The notes under the pieces are model-generated. The model had not been told where the DNA came from and made no database searches. It saw only the letters and a program-made list of their open reading frames with translations. The translations under genes and the position numbers were made by a program. 8,516 nucleotides of DNA from Ectopseudomonas composti (GTDB lineage Bacteria; Pseudomonadota; Gammaproteobacteria; Pseudomonadales; Pseudomonadaceae): positions 1 through 8,516 of the forward strand of contig CAMPIF010000163.1 of the NCBI GenBank assembly GCA_946886245.1. The letters are read 5' to 3'. This document shows, piece after piece, positions 1 to 4,343 of the stretch. Positions within the stretch are counted from its first letter, which is position 1; each line of letters begins with the position of its first letter.

Positions 1-413
1 CCTTTCACCTGGCGCTTCCCGTGTACGTCCTGGCGGCCGCGCGGCATTTCTACGGCGAAGTGTTCGGCTGTGCCGAGGGCCGCAGCAGCGAGCACTGGGT
101 GGACTTCGATTTCTTCGGCCACCAGTTGGTGATCCACGAAGCGCCGAAGATGGCTTATCAGGAATCGGCCGCCAGCAACCCGGTGGACGGCCACGATGTG
201 CCGGTGCCGCATTTCGGCGTGGTGCTCGGCTGGGCCGACTGGGAAGCGCTGACCGAGCGCCTGCGCAGCCGCGAGACGACGTTCGTCATCGAGCCCTACG
301 TACGCTTCAAGGGCCAGATCGGCGAGCAGGCCACCATGTTCCTCCTCGACCCTTGCGGCAACGCCCTGGAGTTCAAGGCGTTCAAGGACATCGGCCAGCT
401 GTTCGCCAAGTAA
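1..413 (+). CDS. VOC-fold (glyoxalase/bleomycin-resistance/dioxygenase superfamily) protein, 5' end cut by window
   Basis: This is the 3' part of a small VOC-superfamily gene. The frame is open from base 3 and reads FHLALPV before the GTG at 21, and this beta strand matches the first VOC strand, so the GTG is an internal Val and the true start lies just outside the window. About 136 residues are visible, nearly a whole single-domain protein. VOC landmarks are in order: a His in [17 protein letters not shown] (helix plus strand), [10 protein letters not shown], a second His in VPHFGVVL, and the C-terminal GNALEFKAF whose Glu is the usual third metal ligand. The two His and the Glu suggest a metal site; this rests on family knowledge. 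Substrate and reaction cannot be told: glyoxalases, fosfomycin- and bleomycin-resistance proteins and extradiol dioxygenases share the fold. The gene ends 15 bases from the convergent GGDEF/EAL gene with no recognisable terminator between. Confidence 0.85.
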   Translation, partial: FHLALPVYVLAAARHFYGEVFGCAEGRSSEHWVDFDFFGHQLVIHEAPKMAYQESAASNPVDGHDVPVPHFGVVLGWADWEALTERLRSRETTFVIEPYVRFKGQIGEQATMFLLDPCGNALEFKAFKDIGQLFAK

Positions 414-428
414 GCGCGAGGAAATCCT

Positions 429-3311
429 TCAATCCAGCGGATTGTCGATCTGCGCGCGCAGCAGGTCGGCGAAGGCGCTCGCCTCTACCGGGCGGCTGAT
501 CAGAAAGCCCTGGATCTCGTCACAGTTCTGGCTCTTGAGGAAATCCATCTGCGCCTGGGTTTCCACACCCTCGGCCACCACCTTCAGCTCCAGGCTGTGG
601 GCCATGGCGATGATCGCGCGGGTGATCGCCGCATCCTCGCCACCGGGCGACAGGTCGCGGATGAAGGTCTGGTCGATCTTCACGTAATGCACCGGGAAGC
701 GCTTGAGGTAGCTGAGCGAGGAATAGCCGGTGCCGAAATCGTCGATGGCCAGTTTGACCCCCAGCTCACGCAGTTGGCGGAAGGTGACGATGACGCTGTC
801 GACGTTGTCCAGCAGCTGGCTTTCAGTCAACTCCAGCTCCAGGTACTGCGGCGCCAGGCCGGTTTCTTCGAGCACCTGGCGCACCAGGCTGGTGAGGTTG
901 CCCTGGCGCAACTGGTACACCGAGATATTCACCGACACCCGTATCTGCGCCAGACCTTCCTGCTGCCACTGGCGCGCCTGGCGGCAAGCCTGACGCAGCA
1001 CGAACTCGCCAATCGGCGCGATCAGCCCGGTCTCTTCGGCCAGGCCAATGAACTCGCCAGGTGCCACCATGCCCTGCTGCGGATGGCGCCAGCGCACCAG
1101 CGCCTCGGCGGCGTTGAGCTGATCGTCGGCGAGGTTCAGCTTGGGCTGGTAGAACACCTCCAGCTGGCCTTCGTCGATGGCCTTGCGCAGCTGGTTCTCC
1201 AGTTGCAGGCGCTCCAGGGTACAGGCCTGCAGGTTGTCGGTGAAGAACTGGAAGGTGTTGCCGCCCAGGTGCTTGGCATGTTGCACAGCCATGTTGGCCT
1301 GGCTGATCAGCGCGCTGATCTCGCGGGCGTAGTCCGGCAGCAGGCTGATGCCCAGCGAGGCGCTGATCACCAGTTCGTGCCCGCCGACGGTCATCGGCAC
1401 GCGCAGCTTGGCCAGCAGGCGACTGGCCACCCGCGCCAGGCTGGAGAGGCTGCCGTAGGCATCGAGGATGATGGCGAACTCGTCGCCCGAGAGCCGCGCG
1501 ATGCAGTCGGCCTCGGGCACGGCCTGGGTCAGGCGGCGGCTCATCTGCCGCAGCAACTGGTCCGCCACTTCATGGCCGAGGCTGTCGTTGAGCAGCTTGA
1601 AACGGTCCAGGTCGATATGCACCAGGGCGATGCTGCGGCCGCTCTGACGGGCGCGCTGGCTGGCCTCGTGCAGGCGCTCCTTGAACAGGCTGCGGTTGGC
1701 CAGGCCGGTCAGGTCGTCGTAGTGCGACAGGTAGCGCAGGCGCTCCTCGGCCTCGCGCCGCGCACTGAGATCGGCGAAGAAGCCGACGATATGGCTGGGC
1801 CGACCCGTTGTATCGCGCACCAGGTTGAGCTGCAGCCACTGCGGGTAAAGCTCGCCACTCTTGCGCGTCTCGATCAGCTCGCCCTGCCAGGTGCCGCTGC
1901 TGTCCAGCTCCTGGCGGATCATCTGGTACTGCCGACGCATCTCGCGGCTGCCGATCAGGCTGGTCACCGTGCGCCCGACCACTTCTTCGCGGCTGTAACC
2001 GGTCACCGCGCTGAACGCACGGTTGACCGCCAGCACGCGGTAGTCGGGGTCGAGAATGAAGATGCCTTCGCTGGCCGCTTCGAACACGGTCGCGGCCAGG
2101 CGCTGCTGCTGCTCCTGCTGACGCCGCGCGCTGACATCGCGCCGCGTGCCGAGCATGCGCCGTACACGGCCGGCGGCGTCGCGCTCGACCGCGCGGCCAC
2201 GGTCCTCGACCCAGACCCAGTGGCCATCGACATGGCGCACGCGGTACTCGATCTGATAATCCTCGCTGCGTCCCTTGAGGTGCCGGACCAGAGCCCGGCG
2301 CAGCCCCGGCAGATCATCCGGGTGCAGGCGCGGGGTCAGGTCGCGCAGCATCACGTGCACCTGGCCCGGCTCCAGACCGAACAGCTCGCGCAGATGCGAG
2401 TGGTGCACCTGATCGCTCTCCAGGTCCCAGTCCCACAAACCCAGCTCGCTGGCTTCCAGCGCCAGGGCCAGGCGCGCCTGGCTCTTGCCCAGGGCATGGG
2501 TCGCTTCGTCCAGCTCCAGGGTGCGTTCGGCCACGCGCATTTCCAGCTCGCCATGGGCGCCGCGCAGTTCGCGCTCGGCGCGGCGACGTTGCTCCACCTC
2601 GCGCGCCAGTTCTTCATTGAGCCCTTCGGCGCGCTGCTTGGCGTGCTCGAGATTGCTGATCAGCGCCAGGTTGTGAAAACGCTGCAGCAAGCTGCGCTGC
2701 ACCAGGCGGTTGACCTGCCAGGCCACCACCAGCAGGGCGAGCAACAGCATGACACCGAGCAGACCCCAGCCGCGCTGCAGGCCGTTATCGCTGAGCAGCA
2801 GGAAGGCCGCCGAAGGCAGCAGGCAGGGCAAGGCGAACGTGAGGAAGGCGGGCAGGCTGACGGCATAGGCCACGCTGGCCGAGAGAATCGCAGCGGCGAT
2901 CAGGCCGTAGACCAGCGCCTGCTGGTAGAACACATCGGCAGGCACCAGCACGATCACGGCAAAAGCGAGGGTCAGGCCGGAAGCACCGGCGCCAAAGAGA
3001 AAGATGCGGCGCCAGTAGGGCTCGGCCTGGCGACTCGGCAGCGCCTCGTTGAAGGCATTCACCTGGGTCAGGCGCAGCAGCGCCAGCAGCACGACCCAGC
3101 CCAGCCAGGCCGCGAGCATCGGTGCGCTCTGCTGACTCCACAGCAACAGGCTGCAGGCCAGGCCGACCAGCAGCATGAGCAACGTGGGCAGGCGCGAGCC
3201 CTGGAACAATAGACGTGTACGCTCGACGGCAATGTCCGTGGCGAACTGACGTTCAGCCTGATGCGGGTCCAGCGTCACCTCTTGAACTACGGCGCTAGTC
3301 GTGGCGGTCAT
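429..3311 (-). CDS. Membrane-anchored PAS-PAS-GGDEF-EAL cyclic-di-GMP turnover protein (probable phosphodiesterase)
   Basis: A 960-residue signalling protein that makes or, more likely, degrades cyclic-di-GMP at the inner membrane. Order: cytoplasmic N-terminus (1-40); six hydrophobic segments near 41-58, 64-80, 103-124, 131-151, 153-174 and 180-200; a charged coiled coil (about 215-283); PAS 1 of PAS_3 type (about 284-396, HPDD and YRVRHVDG); PAS 2 (about 405-520, EGIFILDPDYRVLAVN); GGDEF (about 525-690); EAL (about 702-950). The EAL half keeps the full catalytic set: E736 in EALVRW, N795, E827, D857 and D858 in DDFGTGYSS, K878, E914 and Q934. The GGDEF half is altered: the signature is SGDEF (608-612) and the inhibitory I-site RxxD reads PEAD (599-602). 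I infer a phosphodiesterase whose GGDEF domain may bind GTP or keep weak cyclase activity. The membrane region matches no sensor family I can name. The ATG at 3311 has only weak purine-rich sequence upstream (AAGAAAA), but it leaves a plausible cytoplasmic lead before the first membrane segment. I cannot assign a specific gene name. Confidence 0.95.
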   Translation of the reverse strand: MTATTSAVVQEVTLDPHQAERQFATDIAVERTRLLFQGSRLPTLLMLLVGLACSLLLWSQQSAPMLAAWLGWVVLLALLRLTQVNAFNEALPSRQAEPYWRRIFLFGAGASGLTLAFAVIVLVPADVFYQQALVYGLIAAAILSASVAYAVSLPAFLTFALPCLLPSAAFLLLSDNGLQRGWGLLGVMLLLALLVVAWQVNRLVQRSLLQRFHNLALISNLEHAKQRAEGLNEELAREVEQRRRAERELRGAHGELEMRVAERTLELDEATHALGKSQARLALALEASELGLWDWDLESDQVHHSHLRELFGLEPGQVHVMLRDLTPRLHPDDLPGLRRALVRHLKGRSEDYQIEYRVRHVDGHWVWVEDRGRAVERDAAGRVRRMLGTRRDVSARRQQEQQQRLAATVFEAASEGIFILDPDYRVLAVNRAFSAVTGYSREEVVGRTVTSLIGSREMRRQYQMIRQELDSSGTWQGELIETRKSGELYPQWLQLNLVRDTTGRPSHIVGFFADLSARREAEERLRYLSHYDDLTGLANRSLFKERLHEASQRARQSGRSIALVHIDLDRFKLLNDSLGHEVADQLLRQMSRRLTQAVPEADCIARLSGDEFAIILDAYGSLSSLARVASRLLAKLRVPMTVGGHELVISASLGISLLPDYAREISALISQANMAVQHAKHLGGNTFQFFTDNLQACTLERLQLENQLRKAIDEGQLEVFYQPKLNLADDQLNAAEALVRWRHPQQGMVAPGEFIGLAEETGLIAPIGEFVLRQACRQARQWQQEGLAQIRVSVNISVYQLRQGNLTSLVRQVLEETGLAPQYLELELTESQLLDNVDSVIVTFRQLRELGVKLAIDDFGTGYSSLSYLKRFPVHYVKIDQTFIRDLSPGGEDAAITRAIIAMAHSLELKVVAEGVETQAQMDFLKSQNCDEIQGFLISRPVEASAFADLLRAQIDNPLD

Positions 3312-3333
3312 AGGCGATTTTCTTGTAATGGTT

Positions 3334-3357
3334 GCCTGAGGGTATCGGGCGTTTTTT
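3334..3357 (+). terminator. Possible intrinsic terminator in the divergent region
   Basis: On the + strand GCCTGA (3334-3339) pairs with TCGGGC (3345-3350) over a five-base loop GGGTA. This gives six pairs, one of them G-U, and a further U-G pair is possible at the base. It is followed by G and six T residues (3352-3357), the layout of a rho-independent terminator. It would stop + strand transcription moving out of the antisense side of the GGDEF/EAL gene, before the DUF1266 promoter. On the opposite strand the same hairpin falls in the GGDEF/EAL leader, without a T run. The stem is short, so strength is uncertain. Confidence 0.4.
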
Positions 3358-3384
3358 CGGCCCCCTCAACCCTGACGTCGCCGG

Positions 3385-3413
3385 AGAATACCCGAGACAG
3401 ACGCCGTGCCCAA
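3385..3413 (-). promoter_or_regulatory. Candidate sigma-70 promoter of the GGDEF/EAL gene
   Basis: Read on the - strand, TTGGGC (complement of 3408-3413) and TATTCT (complement of 3385-3390) are separated by exactly 17 bases. The -35 matches TTGACA at three positions and the -10 matches TATAAT at four. Transcription would start near 3378, giving a leader of roughly 65 bases. Spacing and position are good, the match is modest, and it is inferred from sequence alone. Confidence 0.35.
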
Positions 3414-3427
3414 CAGCGATGTGGGCA
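3407..3427. repeat. Inverted repeat TGCCCA-N9-TGGGCA over the GGDEF/EAL -35
   Basis: Perfect six-base arms at 3407-3412 and 3422-3427 are separated by nine bases. The left arm overlaps the candidate -35 box of the - strand promoter (3408-3413), a position suited to a repressor or activator site. No cognate regulator is encoded in the window, and short GC-rich dyads also occur by chance. Confidence 0.35.
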
Positions 3428-3437
3428 ATTTCAAGGC

Positions 3438-3461
3438 TTGGCGCCTGATTCGTGGCGCCAA
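3438..3461. repeat. Perfect 8-bp inverted repeat TTGGCGCC-N8-GGCGCCAA
   Basis: Arms at 3438-3445 and 3454-3461 are exact reverse complements around the eight-base spacer TGATTCGT. Each arm also contains the self-complementary GGCGCC. Neither strand has a T run directly after it, so it is not a standard terminator. It lies between the two divergent candidate promoters, about 25 bases upstream of the GGDEF/EAL -35 and about 105 upstream of the DUF1266 -35, so it could be an operator shared by both. Function is unproven. Confidence 0.5.
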
Positions 3462-3566
3462 TGCTGGCATTTTGCCCGCCTGCAGCTACCCTTTGCAGCC
3501 TGACCCGCCGGTCGTCGGCTGCTCGGCGCATTTTTCGACGCTTCACCCACTGCCTCCGCGAGAGGC

Positions 3567-3596
3567 TTGCGGCGCCCCCGCAACAGCTCCTAGGAT
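3567..3596 (+). promoter_or_regulatory. Candidate promoter of the DUF1266/J-protein operon with an overlapping dyad
   Basis: TTGCGG (3567-3572) and TAGGAT (3591-3596) lie 18 bases apart, ending about 40 bases before the ATG at 3636, which would give a leader of roughly 30 bases. The -10 matches four of six consensus positions and the -35 three of six. The -35 is also the left arm of a perfect inverted repeat, TTGCGG-CGCCC-CCGCAA (3567-3583), so a protein bound there would compete with RNA polymerase. Both readings are inferences from sequence. Confidence 0.35.
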
Positions 3597-3635
3597 GGGC
3601 ACCCTCCGCACTCAGGGAAGCACGGCCAAACGCCC

Positions 3636-4343
3636 ATGGATGACTTGCAACAACGCTGGCTCTTTGCCCTTTCCGCGCCGATGGTGGCGATCAACACCCA
3701 GTCGGGCGCGCAATACGGGCGGCCTGATTTCTATCCGGACAGCGAGTTCGTCGACCTCAGCGAGTCCTGGGATATCGCCGATCGCCCCGCACTGCTGGCG
3801 ATGATCCAACGCATGACCGACGACGGCCATGCACGCGATCTGAGCGGCGCCTACTGGGATAACGCGCGCCTGCTACCGGGCGAATGGCAGGCGCTGGTCG
3901 ACAGCCTCGACGAAGGCCAGCGAGTGGCCTATCGCTACGTCGCCGACACCATTCTGGTCTGCGGCTCCGGTGGCATCCGCGCCTGGGACCTGGGGCGCAT
4001 GAGCTTTCTCGCCCGCATCGGTCAGTTGAACGGCTGGCTGAGCCTCGAGGAAAACCTCTGGCTGCATACTCGCCTGAGCCTGCGGGCGCGCTACTACTAC
4101 CAGGGCTGGCACAGCTACCTGGCCGGTTTTCTCATCGGTCGCTGCTACTGGAACTGCCTGGGCCACGAGCAACCGGACGAACAGGCGCTGTGCATCAGCC
4201 GTCAGGGCAGTGACCCGACGCACCGTGCCCTGGTACGCGAACTGACACTGAGCCCGGCCGCCGGATTCGACCAATTGCCCTGGGACATGGAACTGGATCT
4301 GCCGGAAAAACCGGCATCGCTGGAGGCGTTCGACTGGTCATGA
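3636..4343 (+). CDS. DUF1266 family protein (YbeU-like), partner gene of an HscC/J-protein locus
   Basis: A 235-residue soluble protein with no signal peptide or membrane segment. Conserved-looking elements fit DUF1266: ESWDI (43-47), DDGH (62-65), the core IRAWDLGR (114-121), GWLSLEE (133-139), and the aromatic helix with QGWHSYLAGFLIGRCYW (156-172). E. coli YbeU is, from memory, also 235 residues and also sits directly before a J-domain gene. The biochemical role of DUF1266 is not known to me. Its stop overlaps the start of the J-protein gene by four bases (ATGA), so the two are probably translationally coupled and made together. The ATG at 3636 begins MDDLQQRWLFAL, a sensible helical start. 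The nearest Shine-Dalgarno-like stretch, AGGGAAG (3614-3620), is about 15 bases away, longer than ideal, so initiation may be weak or 3620-3635 may hold an unrecognised site. A role as adaptor or substrate-side partner of the chaperone pair is inference from context. Confidence 0.88.
   Translation: MDDLQQRWLFALSAPMVAINTQSGAQYGRPDFYPDSEFVDLSESWDIADRPALLAMIQRMTDDGHARDLSGAYWDNARLLPGEWQALVDSLDEGQRVAYRYVADTILVCGSGGIRAWDLGRMSFLARIGQLNGWLSLEENLWLHTRLSLRARYYYQGWHSYLAGFLIGRCYWNCLGHEQPDEQALCISRQGSDPTHRALVRELTLSPAAGFDQLPWDMELDLPEKPASLEAFDWS
4321..4326 (+). promoter_or_regulatory. Ribosome binding site of the J-domain gene, inside the DUF1266 gene
   Basis: TGGAGG at 4321-4326 is a strong anti-16S match lying 13 bases before the ATG at 4340. 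That spacing is somewhat long, but together with the ATGA stop/start overlap it supports 4340 as the start and suggests re-initiation by ribosomes finishing the DUF1266 protein. Confidence 0.5.

Noticed and set aside
21..23. GTG as the start of the VOC gene
   Set aside because: The frame is open upstream to the window edge and encodes FHLALPV, the first VOC strand with a likely metal-binding His, so the GTG is internal.
597..3212. An 871-codon open frame on the + strand opposite the GGDEF/EAL gene
   Set aside because: It is in codon register with the sense gene, so it stays open simply because the sense gene avoids TTA, CTA and TCA codons. Its product is Gln/Ala/His/Leu-rich low complexity with no recognisable domain, while the sense frame has complete PAS, GGDEF and EAL domains.
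3295..3546. An 83-codon - strand frame in the divergent intergenic region
   Set aside because: It overlaps the GGDEF/EAL start and its promoter region in another frame, is basic and low in recognisable structure, and has no convincing ribosome binding site.
3406..3804. A 132-codon + strand frame starting before the DUF1266 gene
   Set aside because: It runs out of frame into the DUF1266 coding region; the DUF1266 frame carries the conserved motifs and the coupled stop.
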